Source: Chryseobacterium soli
GTDB taxonomy: Bacteria > Bacteroidota > Bacteroidia > Flavobacteriales > Weeksellaceae
Direction: 5' to 3'
Assembly (NCBI RefSeq): GCF_000737705.1
Contig: NZ_JPRH01000012.1
Location: 1 to 64,000 of the forward strand
Length of the DNA: 64,000 nucleotides
Under the pieces are notes generated by a model. It was not told the origin of the DNA. It did no database searches and saw nothing but the letters and a program-made list of their open reading frames with translations. Made by a program: the position numbers and the translations under genes. Positions within the stretch are counted from its first letter, which is position 1, and each line of letters starts with the position of its first letter. Of this stretch, positions 44,387 through 52,950 are shown piece after piece.

Positions 44387-45751
44387 TTGAGACTTATCAC
44401 CATCATATTTTTATTAAGTTGTATTAGTATTTTCGGGCAGACCAATGTCGACAACCAGCTGGCAGCTTACAATTTTCCAAAGATCAAGTCAAGTATTACG
44501 ATGCCTGTTACCATTCCGCTTTCGGAAATCAGTAATATGATTAATGCGTCTGTAAAAGAACTGATCTACCAGGATGATTCTTACACAGACAATAACAATG
44601 ACCAGTTTAAGGTTAAAGTATGGAAAACAAGACCTATCCGCTTGGTAGGTGGTACCAATCAGAATCTCCTGATTGAAGTTCCATTAAAAATATGGGCAGA
44701 AAAAGGAATCGGCACATTGGGAGTGTACACCTATCAGAATACAACTTTTGAAACCGTAATGTCTTTTAATACCTCTTTAAGCTTAAGAAATAATTGGACG
44801 ATTGCTACCAATACCCAGCCCAACGGTTTTAAATGGGTTACAAAACCCGTTCTGGACTATGGAAAAATTAAAATTCCCATTACCTCTGTGGTAGAAAAAA
44901 ATCTTAAGGAGCAACAGGAAAAATTTGCTAAAACAATTGACCAGCAAATGGCAACACAGCTGAACTTCCAGCAGTATGCAGTAATGGCCTGGAATGTTTT
45001 TTCGCAACCCTTCAATATTTCAGAAGAATACAACACCTGGCTGAAAGTAAGCCCTGTAGGAGTAAATATCACTCCGCTTACATTTTACGCTAACCAAATT
45101 GATGCTAATATTGGAATTGATATTTATTCCGAAACGTTTACAGGAAGTAAGCCAACGTCTTCCCAACCGGTGAAAACACCACCCAACTTTCTTGCCACCC
45201 CCGTTCTTGCAGATCATTTTATATTGCAGACAACAGCGAATGTTCCTTTCTCTGAAGCAACGAATATTGCGAGAAATATGTTTTTAAACAAAGAATATGA
45301 TGTAAGAGGTTCCAAAATTAAAATCAAAGATATTAAAGTATACGGCGTAGAAAACCGCGTGATGATCGAAGCTGAAACGGAAGGCTACGTTAATGGAAAA
45401 GCTTTTATCTCGGGAATACCGGTATATGATGAAGTAAAAAAGAAAATTGTGCTGTCTAATACCAAATTCAATCTTAGGACTGCAAATATCTTACAGAAGA
45501 CCGCTACCCTGCTCTTTAAAGGAAAAATTGTAAAAATGATTGAAGAGGAATACGGAATTCCTACACTGGAACTGGAACAGACTTCCAAAAAAAGTATTGA
45601 AGAATCATTCAATAAAGAATATTATAAGGGCTTAAAGATGACCGGAAGAGTTTTCAATGTGAAACCCAGCAGCATTCTTTTGAACCCTTTAGGAATCACC
45701 GCTGTAATTGATACTAATGCTACATTAAGGCTTATCGTTAACGGATTTTAA
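44387..45751 (+). CDS. DUF4403 family protein with signal peptide
   Basis: 454 residues from TTG 44387. This start gives a clean signal peptide, MRLITIIFLLSCISIFGQ; an earlier TTG at 44318 overlaps folB and spoils it. The family is a periplasmic or outer-membrane-associated protein of Bacteroidetes and Proteobacteria. Visible DUF4403-type blocks are SSITMPVTIPLSEISNMINA near the start and a repeat of it at LADHFILQTTANVPFSEATNIA (in part), then EAETEGYVNGKAFISGIPVYD. Function unknown; the internal repeat suggests two related lipid-binding-like domains. Confidence 0.85.
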   Translation: MRLITIIFLLSCISIFGQTNVDNQLAAYNFPKIKSSITMPVTIPLSEISNMINASVKELIYQDDSYTDNNNDQFKVKVWKTRPIRLVGGTNQNLLIEVPLKIWAEKGIGTLGVYTYQNTTFETVMSFNTSLSLRNNWTIATNTQPNGFKWVTKPVLDYGKIKIPITSVVEKNLKEQQEKFAKTIDQQMATQLNFQQYAVMAWNVFSQPFNISEEYNTWLKVSPVGVNITPLTFYANQIDANIGIDIYSETFTGSKPTSSQPVKTPPNFLATPVLADHFILQTTANVPFSEATNIARNMFLNKEYDVRGSKIKIKDIKVYGVENRVMIEAETEGYVNGKAFISGIPVYDEVKKKIVLSNTKFNLRTANILQKTATLLFKGKIVKMIEEEYGIPTLELEQTSKKSIEESFNKEYYKGLKMTGRVFNVKPSSILLNPLGITAVIDTNATLRLIVNGF

Positions 45752-45774
45752 GTTTATAAACTAAAAACATAACC

Positions 45775-46282
45775 ATGAAAAAAATTTTAAAAATCGTAAG
45801 ATAATAAAGCTTCATTAGGTATTAGATTTGCAAATCTGCTGATAGATAGGGCTATGATCTATTTACTGTTTTTTCTATACGGAGTATTTTCTGTATTGAT
45901 CTATGAACTGCTTAATATTGAATTTTTCGTCAATATAACAGATAAACTGAGCTCAATGAACAGGATTCAGGATATCCTTTTAACATCAGCAGTCTATTTC
46001 ATTTATTTATTTTCAATGGAATATTTTACAAAAGGGAGGACAGTAGGAAAGTATATCACCGGAACGAAAGTTTTGAGTACTGACGGCACCCAACCTACAT
46101 TACAGGATTATTTTATCCGAACAATCTCGAGATTTGTTCCTTTTGATCCATTTTCTTTTTTCGGATATAACGGATGGCATGACAACTGGAGCAACACACG
46201 AGTGATTAGCATCAAAAAATATGAGGCTGATAGACAGGCAAAAAGCGATATAAACGCCATCGGCACAAAAGAAATTGCATAA
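45775..46282 (+). pseudogene. RDD-family membrane protein gene with a one-base frameshift
   Basis: ATG 45775 opens with MKKILKIV, but a TAA follows at 45802. From 45800, one base out of frame, the sequence reads DNKASLGIRFANLLIDRAMIY, which continues without a break into the downstream frame (ATG 45854 onward). Removing one A at 45798-45799 restores a 168-residue RDD protein with RFANLLIDR, TM segments and the RDD block TVGKYITGTKV / GWHDNWSNTRVI. A short form starting at 45854 (142 aa) would lack the first RDD residues. Could be a sequencing error or real inactivation. Confidence 0.75.
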
Positions 46283-46310
46283 AAAACTTTTGTTGAATGA
46301 ATTTTTTTGT

Positions 46311-46318
46311 TATATTTG
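46311..46318 (+). promoter_or_regulatory. -7 promoter element of tRNA-Cys
   Basis: TATATTTG, an exact TAnnTTTG match 14 bases before the tRNA, with a TTTTG-type -33 candidate near 46288. Confidence 0.75.
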
Positions 46319-46332
46319 CACACTTCAAAAAT

Positions 46333-46403
46333 GGTACTTTGGCCGAGCGGCTAGGCAGTGGTCTGCAACACCATCTACAGCGGTTCGAATCCGCTAGGTA
46401 CCT
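46333..46403 (+). tRNA. tRNA-Cys (GCA)
   Basis: 71 bases with no encoded CCA. Acceptor GGTACTT pairs with AGGTACC (one G-T). The anticodon loop CTGCAAC sits on the stem TGGT/ACCA and reads GCA. The T arm is GCGGTTCGAATCCGC. Own promoter and terminator. Confidence 0.95.
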
Positions 46404-46407
46404 CTTA

Positions 46408-46437
46408 AACCTCTAATCAATGATTAGAGGTTTTTTT
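46408..46437 (+). terminator. Terminator of tRNA-Cys
   Basis: AACCTCTAATC pairs with GATTAGAGGTT around AAT, followed by seven T. Confidence 0.9.
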
Positions 46438-46588
46438 ATTCCCAACTCACACATTAGACTATCTGGCTGCACTCTGATTAATCCCGCTAAAAAATATCAT
46501 TAGCAAGCAGTAGAAAATACAGCTTGAACACAACACATAGGTTCCTTAATACTGCAACAATCCAACTTCTTATTTACAGAAATAAAAA

Positions 46589-46610
46589 ATCCCCGGATTT
46601 CTCCGAGGAT
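46589..46610. repeat. Conserved hairpin, copy A
   Basis: ATCCCCGGA / TCCGAGGAT with loop TTTC and one C-A mismatch. It precedes micro-ORF A. T6 follows on the minus side, so it could end leftward transcripts. Confidence 0.8.
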
Positions 46611-46624
46611 AAAAACTAATAACC

Positions 46625-46681
46625 ATGAAAACTCAAATTAAACATGAGTTGCTATCTTACATTGAAAAAACGTGCCAATAG
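46625..46681 (+). CDS. Micro-ORF A (18 aa)
   Basis: MKTQIKHELLSYIEKTCQ. The first nine codons and the 17 bases upstream are the same as in copies B and C (one A fewer in B). After that it differs from B at five sites, all third-codon positions and all synonymous, up to the Cys-Gln end. That pattern supports translation. Unknown function. Confidence 0.55.
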   Translation: MKTQIKHELLSYIEKTCQ

Positions 46682-46884
46682 TTTTATTAAATTATATTTT
46701 ATGATTTTTTTAATACTTCTCAAATCGTAGGTTCAAAATTCAGAAACAAAAAAATAATCTCAGGTCTTCCTCTTAATACCATAACCACAAAAACACCACC
46801 TTCTGCCTTGAAAAGAAAGTTATCAACTTTAATTTTCCGACTTATCAAGAATACAACAATCTCAAAATAAGCACAATAATAAAG

Positions 46885-46918
46885 TTATCCACATCTTAAC
46901 AAATAAGAGTTATCCATA
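46885..46918 (+). promoter_or_regulatory. DnaA-box-like sites, group 1
   Basis: TTATCCACA at 46885 (perfect) and TTATCCATA at 46910. Weaker TTATCAACT lies at 46820. The wider motif AAAGTTATCCACATYTTAAC repeats three times in the region. Confidence 0.55.
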
Positions 46919-47001
46919 TTGAGTTTTATAATAAATAGTTTTCTCGCATTTATCACTGAAAAACACCCAATTAACCTATATTTATTTCAGTAATATAAAA
47001 G

Positions 47002-47075
47002 TTATCAACCACAATTTTATAAATTATCAACATTATAAATAACTGATAATAAATCTAATATGAAAGTTATCCACA
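47002..47075 (+). promoter_or_regulatory. DnaA-box-like sites, group 2
   Basis: TTATCAACC (47002), TTATCAACA (47024) and perfect TTATCCACA (47067), all in the same orientation as group 1. Confidence 0.55.
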
Positions 47076-47370
47076 TTTTAACAAACATGGAATCAGCATT
47101 TTAATAATTAAATAAAACACAGCGCATTAACACCTCTTTTAACCACAAAAAAAATTTACATTAAAAACTTAAAACAATTAATGAAATAAGCTTCGGGTAA
47201 TAGAATACAGCAAATGGAAAAAACTGAATAGAATTTTAAGAAATATCGAAAAAGCCACAGATCTAACCCAAGCCTCCTCACAAGATCAGCAAGGAATAAC
47301 AAGATCTAATATTTAATGATCATACATCCGAAAGAAGTACGAGTAAATTTATTAATGGGAATCAATAAAA

Positions 47371-47392
47371 ATCCCCGGACAAGTCCGGGGAT
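47371..47392. repeat. Conserved hairpin, copy B
   Basis: ATCCCCGGA / TCCGGGGAT, a perfect 9-bp stem with loop CAAG. The centre pair is C-G, where copy C has T-A. Confidence 0.8.
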
Positions 47393-47405
47393 AAAACTAA
47401 TAACC

Positions 47406-47483
47406 ATGAAAACTCAAATTAAACATGAGTTACTTTCATATATTGAAAAAACATGCCAATATTTCAAACGGATTATATTTTAA
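47406..47483 (+). CDS. Micro-ORF B (25 aa)
   Basis: Same first 18 residues as micro-ORF A, then a seven-residue tail YFKRIIF. Synonymous third-position changes relative to A. The conserved upstream leader AAAACTAATAACC precedes the ATG. Confidence 0.55.
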   Translation: MKTQIKHELLSYIEKTCQYFKRIIF

Positions 47484-47583
47484 GATTTTTTTAATACAAC
47501 CAATTCTAATAATAGAAAAATCAACTCTTCTATTACCCAAGAATATTCCCAATGCTTAAAAATTATTTCATCAAACAAGAAAG

Positions 47584-47657
47584 TTATTCACTATAAAAAT
47601 ACAAGTTATTAACATTATAAACACCTATACATTAAGCAAATAAAAAAGTTATCCACA
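47584..47657 (+). promoter_or_regulatory. DnaA-box-like sites, group 3
   Basis: TTATTCACT (47584), TTATTAACA (47606) and perfect TTATCCACA (47649). They lie between micro-ORF elements B and C. Confidence 0.55.
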
Positions 47658-47789
47658 TCTTAACAATATCAAATTTCATATTTGAAAAAGCAGACAATAG
47701 GAAAATTATATTTTTATAAAAAATAAATCTTGATAAAATTATGGGGTATAAAAAAGAGATAGAAATTTCTACAGAAAAGAATAAAAAAA

Positions 47790-47811
47790 ATCCTCGGACT
47801 TCTCCGAGGAT
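47790..47811. repeat. Conserved hairpin, copy C
   Basis: ATCCTCGGA / TCCGAGGAT, perfect 9 bp, loop CTTC. T-A replaces C-G of copy B, a compensatory change. Confidence 0.8.
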
Positions 47812-47825
47812 AAAAACTAATAACC

Positions 47826-47948
47826 ATGAAAACTCAAATTAAACATGAGTTGGCTTCTTACATTGAAATATCGTGCCAAAAATTAATTTTTAATAATATT
47901 TTTCAAAATAATTTTTATATTGAGCTTCAAGTAATTTCAATCCTATAA
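47826..47948 (+). CDS. Micro-ORF C (40 aa)
   Basis: Begins MKTQIKHELASYIEISCQ, three substitutions from copies A/B, then an unrelated hydrophobic tail of 22 residues. Same hairpin and leader upstream. Confidence 0.5.
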   Translation: MKTQIKHELASYIEISCQKLIFNNIFQNNFYIELQVISIL

Positions 47949-48068
47949 TGATATGCATGCAAACAACTAATAATCAAACAATTGTTTAATTATCTCAATT
48001 TCATTTATATATTCATATTAATCATAATTAATCCAATTTTCTGCACAAAATAGAATCAAACAAAAAAA

Positions 48069-48139
48069 GACCCCCAACAATGGAGGCCTCAAAAACACAA
48101 ATGATGAAAAAAAAATTTTTATTTATATCAGAAATATAA
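48069..48139 (+). other. Second hairpin/micro-ORF element, copy D
   Basis: An imperfect hairpin GACCCCC...GGAGGCC is followed by TCAAAAACACAA and an ORF ATGATGAAAAAA... (48101-48139, MMKKKFLFISEI). The same leader appears at 49532. Preceding A-run gives a T run for leftward transcripts. Confidence 0.5.
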
Positions 48140-48589
48140 TTATCTATCATTAAATTCTAATCAAAACTACAATGTATTTTTTTTATATTTTATGACTGTA
48201 CTCATAAACACATAATTTATTATATCAATATGAGTATTAATCGGCAACTCCTCTTACATTCCTCATTTTTCAGTCCTGCTTATAATCCATATGCTATATT
48301 AAGTATCTATATAAATATTGCAAACCAAAAAATTTCACCTACATAAGAGAAAACACACCCTAAAATCAGTCTTAATTTCCGATAAAGTTACAGGAAAGAT
48401 GAACGGAATTATAAATCAGCAGACTATTTTGTTATTATTGTTTTAACACTAATAAATAATTATTAACAATCAATCTACATCAATAACAGGTAAAAGATAA
48501 GAAAAAAATATCAAATAGCCAATGATTAGGGTCATGTTTTTTAATTATTTTAATTCCTATTTTTATGAAATAATTTAATTCATAAAATT

Positions 48590-49420
48590 GTGATAAAAAT
48601 TTCTGTACTTATAGCCAACTATAATAATGGAAAATATTTTGCTGATTGTTATAACTCACTTCTCAGTCAAACCTATACAAACTGGGAAGTAATAATTGTC
48701 GATGATGCTTCTACCGATGACTCTGTTGAAGTTATTAAAAATATCATAAAAAATGACGATCGTTTCAAGTTATATCATAATCAAGAAAATAAAGGATGTG
48801 GCTTCACCAAGAGAGAATGCATGAAATATGCACAGGGTGATATATGTGCATATCTGGACCCTGATGATGCCCTTTACAGTACAGCTTTGGAGACCTGCGC
48901 ATTTGAGTTTGCCAAGAATACAAATATTGTAGCCTTGTATTCCCAGATGATGCTGTGTGATGAAAATCTTACTCCGGATAAGGTTTTTGCCAGCACAAAA
49001 CAAATTTATAACAGCCGATACTTTTTTAACTGTCCAACTCAGTTTGCTCATTTCTTTGTATTTAAAAAAGAAACCTATTTTAAAACATCCGGTATTAATG
49101 CAAACCTAAAAAGTGCAGTAGATCAGGATCTCTATTTGAAAATTCTTGAGCATGGCGGAGTAACATTTGTCAAAGAACCACTCTATCTTTATAGACTTCA
49201 TTCTAACGGAATTTCGCAACACAGTTCCAAACAAACCGCAAAAGAATCTTTTGCCAAGGTGATTCATGAAACGATGAAAAGAAGAGGAATAAGAAAAATA
49301 AACAATCGAACAGTTCCTGATCATTATACTAATGCTCAGGAAATTTACCAGCTGCTGAACTATCAGACCAATAAAGTACATCGATTCATCAATAAGTTAA
49401 AACTTACATTAAATCTATAA
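48590..49420 (+). CDS. Family 2 glycosyltransferase
   Basis: 276 residues. GT-A fold: ISVLIANYNNGKYFADCYNSL, then VIIVDDASTDDSVEVI and the metal-binding DPDDA in CAYLDPDDALYSTALE (near 92), and SAVDQDLYLKILEHGG with the acceptor-side ED-like acid. It transfers a sugar from a nucleotide donor, probably to a polysaccharide or glycan. Start is GTG 48590; MIKISVLIANYN is the natural N-terminus. Isolated gene, with own terminator. Confidence 0.9.
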   Translation: MIKISVLIANYNNGKYFADCYNSLLSQTYTNWEVIIVDDASTDDSVEVIKNIIKNDDRFKLYHNQENKGCGFTKRECMKYAQGDICAYLDPDDALYSTALETCAFEFAKNTNIVALYSQMMLCDENLTPDKVFASTKQIYNSRYFFNCPTQFAHFFVFKKETYFKTSGINANLKSAVDQDLYLKILEHGGVTFVKEPLYLYRLHSNGISQHSSKQTAKESFAKVIHETMKRRGIRKINNRTVPDHYTNAQEIYQLLNYQTNKVHRFINKLKLTLNL

Positions 49421-49428
49421 TCTATTAC

Positions 49429-49452
49429 ACTCCTCTTATGAGGAGTTTTTTT
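49429..49452 (+). terminator. Terminator of the glycosyltransferase gene
   Basis: ACTCCTC pairs with GAGGAGT around TTAT, followed by a T run. Confidence 0.88.
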
Positions 49453-49531
49453 ATGCTCTAATAATTGGAATCCTTCCAAAAGTCATATTAGTAGTATAAA
49501 AATATCGCGCTTAATAATTCTGCATAAAAAC

Positions 49532-49607
49532 GGCCCCCTTTTCAGGAGGCCTAAAAACACAAATGATGAAAAAAATCTATTCAGAAAATCCGAACAGAAT
49601 ATTGTAA
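49532..49607 (+). other. Second hairpin/micro-ORF element, copy E
   Basis: Hairpin GGCCCCC / GGAGGCC (one C-A mismatch, loop TTTTCA) is followed by TAAAAACACAA and ATGATGAAAAAA; the mini-ORF 49563-49607 reads MMKKIYSENPNRIL. Nearly identical leader to copy D. The rest of 49421-49944 shows no gene. Confidence 0.5.
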
Positions 49608-49944
49608 AAGCTGTTATCTGGTATTCCTTTTATTATTATACTTTTTCCAATATGGAAAATCATAACTGTAAAATAAAAAATCGGAGGTATGATTTATCTT
49701 CCGGAGAATAAGGCTACAACCAAAAACAACAAGCATTAATAAAATAAACAAAATGATGAGTTTAAAAATAAATGAATAGTCATAAATGTCCATAAGTACA
49801 ATCGTTTTTCAGTTTTTAATTATGTTAAAATTACTATAAATATCCTAACAATGTGAATAAAAAACTACTTATGCCACTAAATTCATCAAAAAAACCCTCT
49901 ATTGAAAGAGCGTAAATTTAGGTAAATATTTTATTTCCACAAAG

Positions 49945-50394
49945 TTATTCTTCCCAAGTTATCGGAATATATACTGTAACATATCCATCTGCATCCACCT
50001 GCGCATCCGACACTACTGCCGATACAGATCCATATCCTATCCAGCCCCCTTGTCCCTGCATAGCAGAAAAAACATATGTTCCCGCCGGAATACCCCCATA
50101 ATATTGCGGAAGAGATTGAAAACCTCCGCTATAATAGGTATCATAGGCAACGCCTGTAGTGGTATCAGTAGCAATAAAACTTCCTACATCATAATTTCCA
50201 GAAAGAAGTTTCGTCCCGCTTTTAGAAAGAAGTCCATACCGGATTTTATACGTTTTTGTTTTTAAAGCCTCTTTCGATACAACAGACTGAGCTGAGGGCT
50301 GAGATTCAACAAGCAATTCATCATTAGAAGAGCATGAGACAGCCAGAGCCGACAAACCTGTGAAGGCTATTACCTTCAGTATTACGTTTTTCAT
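49945..50394 (-). CDS. Lipoprotein of unknown function
   Basis: 149 residues from ATG 50394; a longer frame to 50427 adds only 11 non-signal residues. Lipobox LAVSC near 20 (IAFTGLSALAVSCSSNDE). The mature part is beta-rich with Gly/Tyr loops and ends YVTVYIPITWEE. Likely exported. I do not recognise the family. Confidence 0.72.
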   Translation of the reverse strand: MKNVILKVIAFTGLSALAVSCSSNDELLVESQPSAQSVVSKEALKTKTYKIRYGLLSKSGTKLLSGNYDVGSFIATDTTTGVAYDTYYSGGFQSLPQYYGGIPAGTYVFSAMQGQGGWIGYGSVSAVVSDAQVDADGYVTVYIPITWEE

Positions 50395-50660
50395 ATTATT
50401 ATAATTTGGTAATTCAAAAATACCCAATTCATATGAATCAAATAAAAACTATTAATTAATATACAATTACATTCCCTGCAAATACCTTCGACCTAAGGTT
50501 CAGACAAAAATTAATACAGCATATTCTAGCATTTTAATTGAATAGCCAATGATACTTTAATTAAACTTTAACATCCTTTAACTAAAACTTGGCTTCATAA
50601 TTGAAAATAATAGTAAAGATTTAATTGCTTAATTGAATCTTACGTATTAAAATTTGAATT

Positions 50661-51212
50661 ATGAAAAAGGTAGTATTAGCAGGTTTTATATCCGTCATGG
50701 TAATGACAGCCTGCAAGAAGGATAACCAGACCGCAGAAAAGTCTCTGCAACAGCAGAAAATTGAATTTCAGGCCAGACAGCTTGATATAGAAAAACAAAA
50801 GCTGGCTATTGAAAAAGAAAGAATTGTGTATGAAGCACAAAAGAAAGCAGACAGTATAGTAGCAGATAAAAAAACAAAAGCTGTCGCAGAAAATAATTCA
50901 AGACCACAGGTAATAAGAGAAACCAAAACCGTTTACAGAGATAGAGCATCCAGTTCAAATTCCAGTAACGGAACTTATGCCAATAACGGTAGCAGCAGTA
51001 GCGCTTCCCAAGGAACTACCAAGAAAAAAGGAATGAGTAAAGCTGCAAAAGGAACGATTATAGGAACGGTAGGTGGAGCCGCAGCAGGAGCCATTATCAG
51101 TAAGAACAACAGAGGCCTTGGTGCTGTCATAGGCGGTGTTGTAGGGGGTGCTACGGGATATACCATCGGTAGAGCCGGCGATAGAAAAGACGGAAGGGTA
51201 CAACCCAAATAA
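50661..51212 (+). CDS. Lipoprotein with coiled coil and glycine-zipper domain
   Basis: 183 residues. Lipobox MTAC (Cys18). Residues ~25-80 are a charged coiled coil (QQKIEFQARQLDIEKQKLAI), then a Ser/Asn linker, then a glycine zipper (GTIIGTVGGAAAGAIIS and GLGAVIGGVVGGATGYTIG), which usually inserts in or lies on membranes. Similar to YMGG-like zipper lipoproteins. Its terminator overlaps the next gene's leader. Confidence 0.85.
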   Translation: MKKVVLAGFISVMVMTACKKDNQTAEKSLQQQKIEFQARQLDIEKQKLAIEKERIVYEAQKKADSIVADKKTKAVAENNSRPQVIRETKTVYRDRASSSNSSNGTYANNGSSSSASQGTTKKKGMSKAAKGTIIGTVGGAAAGAIISKNNRGLGAVIGGVVGGATGYTIGRAGDRKDGRVQPK

Positions 51213-51233
51213 TTAATATTTTTAGAAAGAATA

Positions 51234-51265
51234 AAAGATTGCTTATTTTTAAGCAATCTTTTTTT
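51234..51265 (+). terminator. Terminator overlapping the start of the next gene
   Basis: AAAGATTGCTT pairs with AAGCAATCTTT around ATTTTT, then T run up to the ATG at 51266. Confidence 0.8.
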
Positions 51266-52897
51266 ATGATCTTATTACTCCTTTCTTCCATTTTCATCAT
51301 CCCGGCTTTAATGGGCCTGGGGAAAGTTGTGGAATCTTTTCTGGGCTCTTTATATACCGGGATTTCAGGGAATATAATATCCGGAATAGTAGGAATCAGT
51401 CTAATCTGGTCTGTTCTTGCATTTTTCCTTCCTTTAAATATCTATATAGAAATCCCAACTCTTCTGATAGGTTTTTTTTATTTTTTTAAAGAAAAATTAT
51501 TTCTGAAATGGTATCATTTTTCAAAACAAGAGAGTGCTTTAGCCTTAAGCATTATTCTTATCATTGCGTTTTGCAGTTCTTATTATCCTTATATATTAGA
51601 CCATTTTGGATATTATGTACCCACCATTCAATGGCTTACGGAATATGGCATGGTAAAGGGAATGTCCAACCTTGATCTTACTTTGGGACAGATGTCGATA
51701 TGGCATATTTTCCAGGCAGGGTTTTCGAATTTCTCAGATCCGTTCTTGAGAATGAATGCTGTTATATTGATCATTTATACCATATATATTATAGAAAAGA
51801 AAAGCTGGGCCCAGCTGTGTTTTCTTCCTGTACTTCTTTTATTTTCCCAATCACCAAGTCCTGATCTTCCCGTGGTTGTCTTTTCTCTTATCCTATTAAA
51901 TGAAATAGTATCCGGAAACAGAAAAACAGATCTCTTGTTTGGATTTTCAATTTTTGTATTTGCCATTAAACCTACGATGATATGGATTCCGATACTAAGC
52001 TTTCTCTATTCTATTCTGATTGTAAAATCTAATTTCAAAAGTTTGTTATTTGGAGGAGCAGTCCTGCTTTTATTCTTTGTAAAAAATATATGGACATTCG
52101 GGTATCCTATTTTTCCGATTTCTATAATCGATCTGGGGATAAGCTGGAAACCTAATCCCGAAATTTTACAAAAGTCGTCTCAATACGCGATCTTAAAAAC
52201 GTATGATATGCAGTACAGTTATCAGGAAATTCAAAATTTTTCATGGTGGGAATATGCTAAAAACTGGTTGTTTTTAAATGGAATAAAATCGAAGATCAAT
52301 ATCCTCTTTATCCTAAGTTTATTAGTATTCACCATTTTTGCTTTCTTCAAAAAAAACAAGATGGTAACGCTTATTTTGATATCTATTCTTATTAAAAGTA
52401 TTCTTGTCCTTTTATTCTCTGCCCAATACAGATTTTTTATCGATGTATTTTTTGTAATCTTTTTTGTCCTGTTTTTCAAACAGATTAATAAAACAACTTC
52501 AATCGCTGCTTTTTCAGGATTAAGTATTGTTCTTATCATATTTCTAACCTTTCCAACTCTTCTTCAACAGTATCTTCCAAGTTTCAGATTGGGAAGCTTT
52601 ATGGGACCATTTGAAAAAAAACAATTGTACAGCCCTTCAGTCTATCACTATAAAAGTTTTGACTCATTTAAGACAGGCAACTTAAAATTCAATGTTTCAA
52701 AAAATTATCCATATAATTTTGATACTCCTATCCCTGCAATTTCCCGAAGTTATATTATAGATGACATTCATGCAGGCATTTTTCCTCAGTATATAGATGA
52801 AAAAAATGTAAAAAAAGGATTTATATGGAAAAAGCTGAATTCCAAACAGATAAAAGACACCCAAAACATTATTTATAGTATCAAAAACACTCATTAA
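51266..52897 (+). CDS. Polytopic membrane protein, LIC_10190-like
   Basis: 543 residues with about a dozen hydrophobic segments (MILLLLSSIFIIPALMGLG at the start, then many Ile/Phe-rich helices) and a hydrophilic C-terminal part of ~120 residues. The layout is that of polyprenyl-phosphate-dependent glycosyltransferases and of the LIC_10190 family, which I recall from annotation. ATG 51266 lies just after a terminator; an earlier TTG (51239) falls inside that hairpin and is rejected. Possible cell-surface glycan role is inference. Confidence 0.75.
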   Translation: MILLLLSSIFIIPALMGLGKVVESFLGSLYTGISGNIISGIVGISLIWSVLAFFLPLNIYIEIPTLLIGFFYFFKEKLFLKWYHFSKQESALALSIILIIAFCSSYYPYILDHFGYYVPTIQWLTEYGMVKGMSNLDLTLGQMSIWHIFQAGFSNFSDPFLRMNAVILIIYTIYIIEKKSWAQLCFLPVLLLFSQSPSPDLPVVVFSLILLNEIVSGNRKTDLLFGFSIFVFAIKPTMIWIPILSFLYSILIVKSNFKSLLFGGAVLLLFFVKNIWTFGYPIFPISIIDLGISWKPNPEILQKSSQYAILKTYDMQYSYQEIQNFSWWEYAKNWLFLNGIKSKINILFILSLLVFTIFAFFKKNKMVTLILISILIKSILVLLFSAQYRFFIDVFFVIFFVLFFKQINKTTSIAAFSGLSIVLIIFLTFPTLLQQYLPSFRLGSFMGPFEKKQLYSPSVYHYKSFDSFKTGNLKFNVSKNYPYNFDTPIPAISRSYIIDDIHAGIFPQYIDEKNVKKGFIWKKLNSKQIKDTQNIIYSIKNTH

Positions 52898-52950
52898 TAG
52901 AACAAATTCCGAAACTTTCTTATCTGAAGAAAAAAAAGTAATTTTGTACT

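Larger units (their letters stand above)
46438..48589. other. 2.15-kb gene-poor region with repeated elements
   Basis: No ORF of normal size. Content: three hairpin/micro-ORF elements (46589, 47371, 47790), a fourth hairpin/micro-ORF of another kind (48069), three perfect TTATCCACA boxes plus related TTATC words, and long AT-rich tracts. The stretch 48140-48589 shows nothing I can assign. Confidence 0.85.

Noticed and set aside
46589-47811. Treating the three hairpins only as ordinary terminators
   Set aside because: They do have T-runs on the minus side, but no leftward gene ends there, and the conserved leader and micro-ORF on the plus side would stay unexplained.
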